Source of the DNA: Scatosoma sp045650185
Lineage (GTDB): Bacteria > Bacillota > Clostridia > Christensenellales > Borkfalkiaceae
Reading direction: 5' to 3'
DNA: 54,958 nt
Assembly (NCBI GenBank): GCA_045650185.1
Contig: JAZRQY010000019.1
Coordinates: forward strand, 1-54,958
Shown piece by piece: positions 8,292 through 16,515 of the stretch (position 1 is the first letter of the stretch; every line of letters starts with the position of its first letter). A program made the position numbers and the translations under genes. Below the pieces are notes generated by a model. The model did not search any database. It saw only the letters and a program-made list of their open reading frames with translations, and had not been told where the DNA came from.

Positions 8292-8310
8292 GCCGACAAG
8301 AGGGCAAAGC

Positions 8311-8847
8311 TTATAAAAAGTAGGGCAGATTTTTTTCGCGCAAACGCTTGATGGTGAAATACAGAGGAACGCCCAGCGCGTACACCCAAACGCTCTCGGT
8401 TGCGGCAAGGGATGCCGCGAAGAAGAAATAGGCGGAGACGGCAGTTGCTTGACCGCCAAAATCGCCGCATAAAAAGACGATGACGATAGGGATAAGAAAG
8501 GCGTTAAACAGCACGGGAGGCAAGCCGCCAAGCACGATTTTTACGCCGTCTTTTTTGAAAAGTCTACCTATGAAATAGGTAGAGAGCGCCGCAAGCAAAG
8601 TTGCCGCCCCACCCACCGTCACGTCGTAAACGGCAAAAGGGGAAACGAGGTTTGCAATCGCGCAACCAACAAACAGCGCAGGCACCGCCTCGACATAAAA
8701 AAGAGGCAATATACACAGCGCCTCTGCAGGTCGGATCTGCAAAAAGCCGTTGTATGCCAAAGCAGAAAACACCCACGTAAGCACGACGTATAAAGCCGCA
8801 ATAATCCCCGCTCGGCACAGCCGACGGGTGGTAAAAAATTCCTTCAT
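8311..8847 (-). CDS. queT: queuosine precursor transporter QueT
   Basis: QueT is a small ECF-type substrate-binding membrane protein that imports queuine precursors such as preQ1 for the tRNA modification queuosine. The 178-residue protein has about six hydrophobic helices. The family signature appears as LQIRPAEALCILPLFYVEAVPALFVGC, then ANLVSPFAVYDVTVGG and LAALSTYFIGRLF. I start at the ATG at 8847, nine bases after GAGG; the upstream TTG at 8853 is too close to that site. A preQ1-I riboswitch in the leader independently supports the assignment. Confidence 0.92.
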   Translation of the reverse strand: MKEFFTTRRLCRAGIIAALYVVLTWVFSALAYNGFLQIRPAEALCILPLFYVEAVPALFVGCAIANLVSPFAVYDVTVGGAATLLAALSTYFIGRLFKKDGVKIVLGGLPPVLFNAFLIPIVIVFLCGDFGGQATAVSAYFFFAASLAATESVWVYALGVPLYFTIKRLREKNLPYFL

Positions 8848-8856
8848 ATACAATTA

Positions 8857-8898
8857 CCTCGGTTTTTTTAATTGGAAGTGTTTACCGAAAACCTTCCG
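8857..8898 (-). promoter_or_regulatory. preQ1-I riboswitch controlling queT translation
   Basis: Read on the minus strand, stem P1 is GGAAG (8897-8893) with CTTCC (8878-8874), closing a loop with UUCGGUAAAC. After an A-rich tail (AATTAAAAAAA) comes ACCGAGG (8863-8857). The loop UCGGU can pair with ACCGA to form the H-type pseudoknot typical of class I preQ1 aptamers. That pairing uses part of the queT Shine-Dalgarno sequence, so ligand binding should block translation. Confidence 0.82.
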
Positions 8899-8906
8899 CA
8901 CGATTG

Positions 8907-8935
8907 AGTATAGCAAATTCAGCTCCCGCTGTCAA
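8907..8935 (-). promoter_or_regulatory. promoter of queT
   Basis: Minus strand TTGACA (8935-8930), 17-base spacer, TATACT (8912-8907). The transcript should begin just before the riboswitch. Confidence 0.85.
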
Positions 8936-8972
8936 GCAAAAACCGCCACGATTTTCCCTCGCCCTTTCGTAG

Positions 8973-9020
8973 GGGAGGGGTTTCCCCTCCCGCGGGCGAC
9001 CATTGTTCGCCCGCTTTTTT
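8973..9020 (+). repeat. double hairpin with terminator-like end
   Basis: GGGAGGGG/CCCCTCCC with a TTT loop (8973-8991) is followed at once by GCGGGCGA/TCGCCCGC and six T (8992-9020). The second hairpin looks like a strong plus-strand terminator, yet no plus-strand gene runs into it. It directly precedes repeat array 1 and may be part of the same element. Confidence 0.65.
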
Positions 9021-9030
9021 ACGGAAGGTT

Positions 9031-9256
9031 AAGTGAATTGCCTTACGACGTGAATTGTTTTGCGGTGCAAAACGTGAATTGATTGCCTTTCGTCAATCGT
9101 TATGGACCGATTTTATTTTTTTCCTTAACGCAAGGCGTTAGCTTTGCAATTCACGAACGCATTCAAGCGTTCAATTCATGACGGCTGCGCCGTCAATTCA
9201 CGATTTATACAATAAATCAATTCACTATATCTTCGGTACGATAAGCCGAAGATATA
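9031..9256. repeat. hairpin-linker array 1 (GTGAATTG type)
   Basis: The linker GTGAATTG occurs three times in the left half (9033, 9050, 9074). Its reverse, CAATTCA(C/T) or AATTCA(C/T), occurs four times in the right half. Between linkers sit self-complementary spacers, for example TTTTGCGGTGCAAAAC, GAACGCATTCAAGCGTTC, GACGGCTGCGCCGTC and GATTTATACAATAAATC. A long hairpin (TATATCTTCGG to CCGAAGATATA) closes the right end. It lies between queT (upstream side) and the 3' end of the DUF4838 gene and is non-coding. Confidence 0.85.
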
Positions 9257-9287
9257 CAAAAAACCGCCCTTTTGAGGCGGTTTTTTT
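9257..9287 (-). terminator. terminator of the DUF4838 gene
   Basis: AAAACCGCC, TCAAAAG loop and GGCGGTTTT with T runs on both strands, abutting array 1. Confidence 0.85.
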
Positions 9288-9334
9288 GTATTGTTTTACG
9301 TTTCGTTTTATAGCGTTGATAGTTCCTTAATCCA

Positions 9335-11638
9335 TTATGCAGACAACTTCGCAACCCAGTCAGCGTAGTCTACTTCCGACGAGATTCTCATTTCCTTAAG
9401 GCCCAGATCCGTCAAAGCCGCAGTCACACGATCGATATACGTTTGTTGCGTATCCTTGTGCAACGCTATCAAGATATACAGGTTGCTGAGCGCTTCTGCC
9501 TCGATGTGATTTTTTGTTTTCGTATCGCTTACTTTGCTCTTCGCCACATCCATTGCGTTCAGCCAGCCCACAACCATATCTTTAGGCCAGCAGTCAGCCT
9601 TTACGACGTCCGGATTACCGTCACCATACGCAACCAAGCCACGGTTGCCAACCAACTCAACTTGCTGCCATTCGCGTACAGATTGGAATACGTCCCACAT
9701 TTGAGATGCAGCCTCTTTATACATCGCCCTGAACCAGTTCTTCATCAATTCGTCCATATTGAGCGAGGTATCCCACGCAAGTTTCGCCTCAAGGTACGCC
9801 TTCAAGTTATGCCAAGCCGTGTTGGTATTTGGATTGTTGTCCTGCATCTGCGTGAACCAGAATTGATCTCTCTTAGAGCAGAAGTATGCGAACATCTCAG
9901 GGGTAGCAAACTCGAAACTATCATAAGGGATCATGTAGTTAGAAAAGTTCGTAGCGTAATGCCAGAAGTAGACGTTTTCCGCAAGCGCGCACCAGCTTTC
10001 AAGGCAAGTGATCATTTCACCGTTACGACCTTCGTTAAACTTAGACTGACCGCTTGCGTCACGCGCGAACCATGCGATCAAACGATCGTGCACTTTCACC
10101 TTTTCGTCAATCGGCTCGTATTTCTTCGTGGTTGCGTTATAGCGCGCGGGCGCCTCGCTGTTGTGGTTGTACGCGAAGAACATCAGCTTTAAGTCTTCCC
10201 TATACCACGACTTATCCGTGTTCGCCTTTAAATATTCGTCAACCAATTCCGCAAGGTCGTTCATGAACAACACCTGCACCGCCGCCTGCGAATCTCTGTA
10301 ATAAGAGGAAATTTCCCTACATGCATCGCATTGACAATATTTCATATTGTCCATGTGCGTCAAGGACATAATATTTGCTCTAGGATAGTCGGTAGGATTA
10401 TAGTATATAAGCTGCGCTTTCACCTTTTCAAACGCCGTGTTGACCATCAACTTATAGGATTCGGAGTTGCCGTGCGCGCTGAAGCACACCTGCTCGCCAC
10501 CCATTGTAGAGAACCATTCGGGATGGTACTGCTCGGGTTTATCCGGGTCGTTATACAACCGTTCAGGGAACCAATTGTCTACGTTGGTACTTGCACCGGA
10601 CTTAGAATCTGGATGAGGTGTAGGATTACCATTCTCATCATAAACCCACTCGTCTTGTATACGCATGAAATTGTAACCACGATTCGCGTCTTTACCGTAG
10701 TATCTTAAACGCCAAGCGAATATATCTTCTTCGTAGACCTTGGAATCGTACATCGTTACGTCCGAGCTGTGCGCGCGGAATTTGAAGTCGGGGATATCCG
10801 TCACGTCGTAATTCTTCAACTTCGCCGTAGTAACACTGTCAATTTCCGTGCAATCGTAGTAATACGTTTCGTAGTTGAAGGTCAGTCGCATAAACGTGTA
10901 TACGGCATAGAGCGTACCTTCATCCGAGCCGCCGCAAAGATAAATGTCGTCGCCTATCGTTTTGATAATATGCCCGTCGTTGTCCAACGTTTCCTTGGAG
11001 GCATCAATACCTGAAGCCGTCAACTGCTTCGTTCTACCTAAGGAAATGAATTTCACATCGTCGGCTACATTATTATGTTTATATGTGCTGTTGGAGTCCC
11101 ATGCGGCACCAATCGTAATACCCGTTGCTTGTTTGAACAGTTTTATAAATTCGTATACAGCAAGCGCATCAGGAGTATATTTTTCGTCATACAGTTTAGT
11201 ATTTTTATTATATGTATCGACATTCGTAAGAGTATCAACTTTAGAAACAGACGTGGGAAGCGTAACGGACTTAGGAACAATTAGTTTATATTTTGTTGCA
11301 CCGTTTTCTACCAAGTTTTGCTTGGTATCCGTCGCCGTATAGACGTGCGTGCCTTTGTATACACTGTCTGTGTTTCTGGATACGTTGTTGATATTGCCGT
11401 TCCAATTATAGGGGTTTTGGAACTTACCAGCAGGTACACGGCCGTTCAACGAACCGTTGCCTGCACCATCCGACACAGCGCTGTTATCGACACTTGTAGA
11501 ACCGTTGCCACTATCTACAACGACACTATTACCGCCGTTGTCCGGTTGCCCCTCAGGATTTTCGCACGCAGTAAAACCTCCTACACACGAAAACATCGAT
11601 ACGACAGCAAGTATCCATGATAAAAATTTCTTTTTCAC
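9335..11638 (-). CDS. DUF4838 lipoprotein, probable glycoside-hydrolase-like surface protein
   Basis: The N-terminus is a lipoprotein signal (basic KKK, hydrophobic stretch to GFTACEN), followed by a Gly/Ser/Asn-rich linker to about residue 70. The rest matches what I know of DUF4838: a domain with a GH20b-like lead-in (YAVYTFMRLTFNYETYYYD), then a TIM-barrel-like region with the hallmark Cys cluster CQCDACREI after SLTHMDN, and the aromatic-rich FWHYATNFSNYMIPYDSF. DUF4838 proteins are often found with polysaccharide-use genes, but no activity can be claimed. It has 767 residues. The GTG at 11638 is chosen because AGGGGG lies eight bases upstream; the ATG at 11662 has no such site. Monocistronic. 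Confidence 0.82.
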   Translation of the reverse strand: MKKKFLSWILAVVSMFSCVGGFTACENPEGQPDNGGNSVVVDSGNGSTSVDNSAVSDGAGNGSLNGRVPAGKFQNPYNWNGNINNVSRNTDSVYKGTHVYTATDTKQNLVENGATKYKLIVPKSVTLPTSVSKVDTLTNVDTYNKNTKLYDEKYTPDALAVYEFIKLFKQATGITIGAAWDSNSTYKHNNVADDVKFISLGRTKQLTASGIDASKETLDNDGHIIKTIGDDIYLCGGSDEGTLYAVYTFMRLTFNYETYYYDCTEIDSVTTAKLKNYDVTDIPDFKFRAHSSDVTMYDSKVYEEDIFAWRLRYYGKDANRGYNFMRIQDEWVYDENGNPTPHPDSKSGASTNVDNWFPERLYNDPDKPEQYHPEWFSTMGGEQVCFSAHGNSESYKLMVNTAFEKVKAQLIYYNPTDYPRANIMSLTHMDNMKYCQCDACREISSYYRDSQAAVQVLFMNDLAELVDEYLKANTDKSWYREDLKLMFFAYNHNSEAPARYNATTKKYEPIDEKVKVHDRLIAWFARDASGQSKFNEGRNGEMITCLESWCALAENVYFWHYATNFSNYMIPYDSFEFATPEMFAYFCSKRDQFWFTQMQDNNPNTNTAWHNLKAYLEAKLAWDTSLNMDELMKNWFRAMYKEAASQMWDVFQSVREWQQVELVGNRGLVAYGDGNPDVVKADCWPKDMVVGWLNAMDVAKSKVSDTKTKNHIEAEALSNLYILIALHKDTQQTYIDRVTAALTDLGLKEMRISSEVDYADWVAKLSA

Positions 11639-11680
11639 TATATATACCCCCTGCATATGCAAAGTTTATTTTCCACTATT

Positions 11681-11709
11681 AGTGTAGCACATATTTTTTA
11701 TTTCGTCAA
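11681..11709 (-). promoter_or_regulatory. promoter of the DUF4838 gene
   Basis: Minus strand TTGACG (11709-11704), 17-base spacer, TACACT (11686-11681). Confidence 0.75.
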
Positions 11710-11710
11710 T

Positions 11711-11729
11711 AGGATTTTAATAAAATCCT
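11711..11729. promoter_or_regulatory. perfect palindrome next to the -35 box, possible operator
   Basis: AGGATTTTA-A-TAAAATCCT is a 9+1+9 inverted repeat one base upstream of the DUF4838 promoter -35 element. Position and symmetry suit a regulator binding site; none is identified. Confidence 0.45.
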
Positions 11730-11740
11730 CTCTAAAAACG

Positions 11741-11782
11741 AAAAACACGGTTTGTCTTTTTCAGATTTTCCGTGTTTTTTGA
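11741..11782 (-). terminator. terminator of the rpmH-to-khpB block
   Basis: Minus strand AAAACACGG, long loop, CCGTGTTTTTC, then T-rich sequence, 45 bases after the khpB stop codon. Confidence 0.75.
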
Positions 11783-11826
11783 TTTTTCTGTATTTTTTAT
11801 TGGCTTTATCTCAGAACCTCTTGCTT

Positions 11827-12717
11827 TTATAAATCCTTGCTATTGCCGAGGAAGGTACCAAAGAAATCAGAAGATTTCTTCATCGAAGTACCACCGCCGT
11901 TGCCGCCAGAGGGTCTTCTGTCGCGGTTCATCGGCTTTTTGCCATAGCCGCCTCTGCCGCCGCTTCTTCTGCCGTCGCCACGTCTGTCATCACGTCTACC
12001 ACCGCGTCTGTCGTCGCGTCTTTCCGATCTTGCAGGGATTGCAGGTGCGTCGGGATCTTCCAAGTTTGCAGGTACGATGACTACGTAGCGGTTGGGCTCT
12101 TTCCCTTCGCTCTCCGTCTTAATTCCTTCGTATTCAGACAGCGCCGCATGGATGATTCTTCTTTCGTAAGGATTCATTGCCTCCAGCTTGATTTTCTTGC
12201 CCAAACGGATTGCTTTCGACGCCAAATTCTCTGCCAAACGGTTGAGAGTAGCTTCTCTGCTTTCACGATAGTTTTCACAATCCACTACCACTCTCTTATA
12301 GTCGTCGCGGCCCTTGTTTGCCACCGCGCCAGCGAGGGTTTGGATAGCATCCAACGTTGCGCCGTGCTTGCCGATAACCGCCTGAGAATTTGCCGCAACT
12401 ACGTTGATTTCAATTTTCTTGTCTTCGGATACCAGCTGAGAAACCGCCTCGATGTTCAAGATTTCAAACAGACCGCCCAAGAAAGCAACTGCTCTTTCGC
12501 CGTCCGTTTCACCTGCGGTCGTTTCTTCAATGGCAGCTTCCGTCGCCTCTACCTCAGGCACACCGATTTCTACTTTTGCAGGAATAGAGCCGAATAATTT
12601 TTTCTTTCCTTCTTCTAAAACGTGAATCTCCACGTCCTCTCTTGCCACGTTCAATTCGGCAAGCCCTTTTTTGATTGCATCTTCTACCGTCTTGCCGGTA
12701 AACTCTCTAAATTGCAT
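11827..12717 (-). CDS. khpB: RNA-binding protein KhpB (Jag/SpoIIIJ-associated) with an RGG-type tail
   Basis: KhpB binds RNA and, with KhpA, influences division and envelope growth in Gram-positives. Domains in order: Jag_N (1-50, TGKTVEDAIKKGLAELN, ending KKKLFGSIPAKVEI), an acidic linker, a KH domain (about 95-150) with an intact GxxG loop in VIGKHGATLDAIQ, and R3H (about 150-215) with NPYERRIIHAALSEYEGIKTESEG. The C-terminal 70 residues are an Arg/Gly/Asp-rich low-complexity tail (RRDDRRGGRRDDRRGDGRR, GGRGGYGKK), unusual for Jag, which normally ends soon after R3H. It lies directly downstream of yidC, the standard arrangement. Confidence 0.93.
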   Translation of the reverse strand: MQFREFTGKTVEDAIKKGLAELNVAREDVEIHVLEEGKKKLFGSIPAKVEIGVPEVEATEAAIEETTAGETDGERAVAFLGGLFEILNIEAVSQLVSEDKKIEINVVAANSQAVIGKHGATLDAIQTLAGAVANKGRDDYKRVVVDCENYRESREATLNRLAENLASKAIRLGKKIKLEAMNPYERRIIHAALSEYEGIKTESEGKEPNRYVVIVPANLEDPDAPAIPARSERRDDRRGGRRDDRRGDGRRSGGRGGYGKKPMNRDRRPSGGNGGGTSMKKSSDFFGTFLGNSKDL

Positions 12718-12742
12718 GCTTTTTTCCTTCCTTTATTCTCTC

Positions 12743-14251
12743 TTATTTGTTCTTGTTTTCTTTGTTGCTCTTTTTAGGCTTGTTGTCTTTGCCTTGCTCG
12801 TTATTCTTCTTACCGGGAGCGGTACGGTTCATTCTTGCCTGCATTGCTTGTTCTTCCTTCTTGTTCATCACAACGTCTACAATCTTGTTGATAAGCATGG
12901 TAGAGAACAGCGAGAATACGCTGGAGATAACCATGTAGATGGAGAACGCCGCGCTGTACATAAACGCAAAGATACCGAACATGACCGTCATGATGATCAT
13001 GGTCGTCTTTTGCGTAGCCGCCTGCTGTCCGTCTACGGAAGAGTATTTATTTTGCGCCTTTTGGGAACGAATTGTGATAATCTGTTGCAGTAAGATCGTG
13101 CCGATAGACAGCGCAATCAGGATAAAGTACCCGTTCGCGCCTTCCTTTGCGTCCTTCAAGTTCTTCGTGACCTCGTTAAAGGAATTTAAGTGGTAAGGGG
13201 ACGCGTTGATGTTCTGCACGTCGGTAAAGTTCACCAGCTTCCCGTTTACGTTAAACTTGCTTTCCTCGCTGAACAAGCTCTTTACAGGCACCATCATATT
13301 TTCGTGCGTCGTCAAGGGATGTTCGTACGCGGCGTCCACGTTCCAAACGTTCTTAACCCACAAGAAGCCTACGCGATCGAAGGAATTATCTTCGTAGTCC
13401 TTTCTAACCGCCTCACGCGCTTGCTCGCTGTAATAATTGAGGACGATATCCTCGTTATCCTTCGCGTTTTCCGTTGCCGTCAGCTGAGGATTGAGCGCAA
13501 AGGTTTTGTCAACGTCTGCATAGTATTTGACTTTTCCGACAGAAATGCTCTTCCATTCCTGCTCTACCGAAGTATAGCCGTTCTCGTATGCGAGAGCCGC
13601 CTTCACGTATAAAACGAGATTTGCTTTGGAAGTTTCAGTAAGGTTTTCCGTCGTTTCGATGGTATAATATACCGCTTTTTCGTCCTGTTTTACGGTGATT
13701 ACGCCCTTTGCCTCTTCATCGTCGGTTGCTTCGTACCAAACGTACGTCAGCATGTCCTCGCTGAGATCTTCCGCGGCAGGGGCATAGCTTTCAATCGCCC
13801 GATTGTAGGCTTGTACAAACCCGTTATAGTTTTGAATGTTTGCGTATTTCGAGTATGCGTTGAAACCGCCGATTGCCGAAAAGAACACGACCATCGAAAG
13901 AATCATAGGCAAACACGAGGAAAACATCGAAATACCGTTTTCCCTGTACATTTCCATAACTTTTTGGTTGTATTTTTCTTTGTCGTTAGCGTACTGCTTT
14001 TGCAGTTTTTCCATTTTCGCTTGGTTTTCCTGCATTTTGTTGTTTTGCTTACGCATTACCACTCTTTGATAGATATCGAGAGGTAAAACAATCAGTTTCA
14101 ACAGCAGAGAAAATACGATAATACCTAATCCAACGTAGCCGATTCCCGAAATCAGCCATTCGATAATCTGACCGATCCAGTTCAGCGAAATATCATAAGT
14201 TTGACCAAAGTGGTTTAACTCAATCGCATTGAGTATTTGCATAAATTCCAT
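12743..14251 (-). CDS. yidC: membrane protein insertase YidC/SpoIIIJ with a large inserted loop
   Basis: YidC inserts and folds membrane proteins alone or with Sec. The family core is clear: helix YVGLGIIVFSLLLKLIVLPLDIYQ, the cytoplasmic coiled coil MRKQNNKMQENQAKMEKLQKQY, the segment GISMFSSCLPMILSMVVFFSAIGG, and later helices (GYFILIALSIGTILLQQII and MIIMTVMFGIFAFMYSAAFSIYMVISSVFS). About 220 residues of polar sequence (roughly 150-370) are inserted between the SSCLPMILSM helix and the next one; typical Gram-positive YidC is only 260-330 residues. The C-terminus is a Lys/Asn-rich tail. The ATG at 14251 follows AAAGAG. No lipobox is seen. Confidence 0.93.
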   Translation of the reverse strand: MEFMQILNAIELNHFGQTYDISLNWIGQIIEWLISGIGYVGLGIIVFSLLLKLIVLPLDIYQRVVMRKQNNKMQENQAKMEKLQKQYANDKEKYNQKVMEMYRENGISMFSSCLPMILSMVVFFSAIGGFNAYSKYANIQNYNGFVQAYNRAIESYAPAAEDLSEDMLTYVWYEATDDEEAKGVITVKQDEKAVYYTIETTENLTETSKANLVLYVKAALAYENGYTSVEQEWKSISVGKVKYYADVDKTFALNPQLTATENAKDNEDIVLNYYSEQAREAVRKDYEDNSFDRVGFLWVKNVWNVDAAYEHPLTTHENMMVPVKSLFSEESKFNVNGKLVNFTDVQNINASPYHLNSFNEVTKNLKDAKEGANGYFILIALSIGTILLQQIITIRSQKAQNKYSSVDGQQAATQKTTMIIMTVMFGIFAFMYSAAFSIYMVISSVFSLFSTMLINKIVDVVMNKKEEQAMQARMNRTAPGKKNNEQGKDNKPKKSNKENKNK

Positions 14252-14319
14252 ATCTACTCTTTCCATTTAGACGCTTTTTTAGGCGTCTTTCTATCGTTAT
14301 TTTGTCGGGTAGCACCCGA

Positions 14320-14625
14320 TTACAGTACCCATTTTTTCTTAAATGGATTTTCCGGAGCAGGGTCGTACGTGCCGCCTTTGACAAACGGCGTACACCGCAA
14401 AATGCGGCAAGCCCCTAAAAAAATTCCAACGAGGACCCCGTGGTTGTTGATACACTCTAAGGTGTATTGCGAACAAGTCGGTCGAAACATGCACGTGTGC
14501 TTAGACAGCCGTTTTTGATACAGCACGATCAACCGCATACACAGCATTTTTAAGTATGGTTTCCACACCGTTTTGCGTAAAAACCTACTATTTTCTCTCA
14601 CCAAAGCCCACAGGTCAATCCTCAT
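14320..14625 (-). CDS. yidD: membrane protein insertion efficiency factor YidD
   Basis: YidD is a small membrane-associated protein that aids YidC. The signature is present: LYQKRLSKHTCMFRPTCSQYTLECINNHG, then GACRILRCTPFVKGGTYDPAP, with the three conserved cysteines. The start is the ATG at 14625, preceded by AAGGGGA and overlapping the rnpA stop as ATGA; it gives a normal 101 residues. A longer frame upstream only overlaps rnpA. Confidence 0.95.
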   Translation of the reverse strand: MRIDLWALVRENSRFLRKTVWKPYLKMLCMRLIVLYQKRLSKHTCMFRPTCSQYTLECINNHGVLVGIFLGACRILRCTPFVKGGTYDPAPENPFKKKWVL

Positions 14626-14939
14626 AGATTCCCCTTCTTTATCATCCGCGCCATGTCTGCCTTGTAGGTGTGGAAGGAATATTTTTCCCCAACCTTTGGC
14701 AATAAAACAACGCAATACGCCCCTTTCATCTCTGGCGCCGCCGCGCGAAAAGCCTCTCTAAGCAGCCGTTTGATACGGTTGCGTTGTACGGCTTTTCCGT
14801 GTTTTTTTCCTACGGAAATCCCGAGCGTCATTCTTTTTGCAGGGCGTACTAGCATCGTTACAGACGGCGAAAAAAGCCTTGTACCTGCGGTAAAAAGCTT
14901 TTGAAAATCCGATTGTTTTTTCAACCTGTAAAATTTCAT
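14622..14939 (-). CDS. rnpA: ribonuclease P protein component
   Basis: RnpA is the protein subunit of RNase P, which matures the 5' ends of tRNAs. The 105-residue protein opens with KFYRLKKQSDFQKLFTAGTR, has the metal- and RNA-binding motif QRNRIKRLLREAFR, and is slightly short for the family. It sits between rpmH and yidD with ATGA coupling to yidD. A 144-base gap separates it from rpmH. Confidence 0.95.
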   Translation of the reverse strand: MKFYRLKKQSDFQKLFTAGTRLFSPSVTMLVRPAKRMTLGISVGKKHGKAVQRNRIKRLLREAFRAAAPEMKGAYCVVLLPKVGEKYSFHTYKADMARMIKKGNL

Positions 14940-15083
14940 ATCTCCGTCTACACGCGCCTTTTTTTGAGATTTAGCCCCGATTTACTCCTTGATTCCACCT
15001 TTTTTAAATGCAAAAAGAAAGGGGCTAATTTACACGAAAACCGCCCAGTGTTTTTTCAACAAGGCGGTTTTATGTCATTTCAA

Positions 15084-15218
15084 TTAGTGGGTCAATCTCT
15101 TTCTGCCCTTGTTTCTACGTCTTTTCAAAACGTTTCTGCCAGCCGTCGTTGCCATTCTTTTACGGAAGCCGTGCACCTTGCTCTTCTGTCTTTTCTTGGG
15201 TTGATAAGTTCTTTTCAT
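15084..15218 (-). CDS. rpmH: 50S ribosomal protein L34
   Basis: A 44-codon gene read directly from the reverse complement: it begins MKRTYQPKKRQKSKVHGF and ends GRKRLTH, matching the universal L34 sequence. GGAGAAACGTT precedes the ATG. Its position before rnpA is typical; dnaA, which normally lies on the other side, is replaced here by dnaN. Confidence 0.97.
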   Translation of the reverse strand: MKRTYQPKKRQKSKVHGFRKRMATTAGRNVLKRRRNKGRKRLTH

Positions 15219-15300
15219 AACGTTTCTCCTATTTTTGGATTTTTTTATTCTTTGTATTCATGGCGGTCAAAAAAACCTCGTTTTTCCCGCAACCTTACAT

Positions 15301-15329
15301 ATTATACCGAAATCCACCTTTCTCGTCAA
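15301..15329 (-). promoter_or_regulatory. promoter of the rpmH-rnpA-yidD-yidC-khpB block
   Basis: Minus strand TTGACG (15329-15324), 17-base spacer, TATAAT (15306-15301). Confidence 0.85.
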
Positions 15330-15381
15330 GCGATTTTTCCTCGTTTTTGCGGATAGTAGCGGATTTTTCGGCTTTTTTTAC

Positions 15382-16482
15382 TTAGTTGTCCATTTTTACG
15401 GGCATCATCAGATACTCGCTGCCGTTTTCTTCGGTACCCTCTACCGTATACGGCGACATCGGCGAATTGAAGGAAAGCACCGCTTTTTCGCCACCCAAAG
15501 CCTTCAGAGCCTCCAAGAGGTACTTACCGTTCAGGGCGATTTTCAGCTCCTTACCCTCAACCTCGCTCTTTTCCAAAATCTCGTTAACGTTGCCCATATC
15601 GCTCTGCGCCTGCAGTACGATACCACCCGACTTAATTTCAAGGACGATGAGGTTGTACTTGTCGCCACGCATGATGACGATTGCGCGTTCTACGCAGTCC
15701 ATCAGCTCCGCGCGGTCCACCGTCGCCGTCGTCGTGAATGCCGCAGGGAAGATGTGTTCCTTTCTGACGAATTCGCCAAGGTACAGCTTAGATTTCAAAA
15801 CGGTATCGCCTACGGACACCGACAGCATATTTTTCTCTACGTACAGCTTAAGGTTTTCATCCCCTTCCAAAATACGGGTGATTTCCGTCAGCGTTCTTGC
15901 AGGGCACACGATTTTCAAGTACCCGGAGCCGCCTTGCAAGGGGCAGGAAGAAACCGCCATTCTGAACCCGTCCAAAGCGGTAGCGTTCAACGTGCCGTTG
16001 CTCGTTTCCAAAAGGCAACCGCGAAGAATGGGACGGCTGTCGTCCGTTGCGCAACAAAATACCGTGTTTGCAATCAATTTTTTCAAATCCTCTTGTTTTA
16101 CCTCAAGGTAGTCCTGCGTAGGATCTGCAGGAATCACAGGGAATTCGTCCGCAGGCAGAGTGGGCAACACGGTAGAGCTATCACCATAATGGATTTTCAT
16201 GCCGTTTTCTTTGGAAGAAATGACGAGCTGCTTGTCCGCAATCTTGTTAACGAAGTCCGAGAAGAACTTACCGTTTACGCAGATTTCACCCTCGTCCAAA
16301 ACCTCTGCTTTCATCGTCTTTTTAATGGAAATTTCGCCGTCGAACGCGGTCAGCGTGATGCTGTCGTTCTTGACGGAAATTTTGATACATTCGTATGCAG
16401 GAATCAGCGTTTTCGTCGCGCAAGCCTTCGATACCGTAATCGCCGCATCCGCCAACACCAAACCGTCGCACATAAATTTCAT
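15382..16482 (-). CDS. dnaN: DNA polymerase III beta sliding clamp
   Basis: The clamp dimer encircles DNA and tethers the replicative polymerase. The 366-residue protein has three tandem clamp folds, with family phrases GEISIKKTMKAEV, PILRGCLLETSNGTLNATALDGFRMA and the C-terminal SPYTVEGTEENGSEYLMMPVKM. GGAG lies nine bases ahead of the ATG. It has its own promoter and is not followed by recF or preceded by dnaA, unlike the usual dnaA-dnaN-recF-gyrB order. Confidence 0.97.
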   Translation of the reverse strand: MKFMCDGLVLADAAITVSKACATKTLIPAYECIKISVKNDSITLTAFDGEISIKKTMKAEVLDEGEICVNGKFFSDFVNKIADKQLVISSKENGMKIHYGDSSTVLPTLPADEFPVIPADPTQDYLEVKQEDLKKLIANTVFCCATDDSRPILRGCLLETSNGTLNATALDGFRMAVSSCPLQGGSGYLKIVCPARTLTEITRILEGDENLKLYVEKNMLSVSVGDTVLKSKLYLGEFVRKEHIFPAAFTTTATVDRAELMDCVERAIVIMRGDKYNLIVLEIKSGGIVLQAQSDMGNVNEILEKSEVEGKELKIALNGKYLLEALKALGGEKAVLSFNSPMSPYTVEGTEENGSEYLMMPVKMDN

Positions 16483-16515
16483 ATTTGTTTTCTCCTTAGC
16501 GTTTTGTTCCTTTCT

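Noticed and set aside
8992..9020. Terminator for a plus-strand gene upstream
   Set aside because: No plus-strand gene ends near it (the nearest, yyaC, stops at 8291 with queT between), so it is reported as a repeat-associated hairpin instead.
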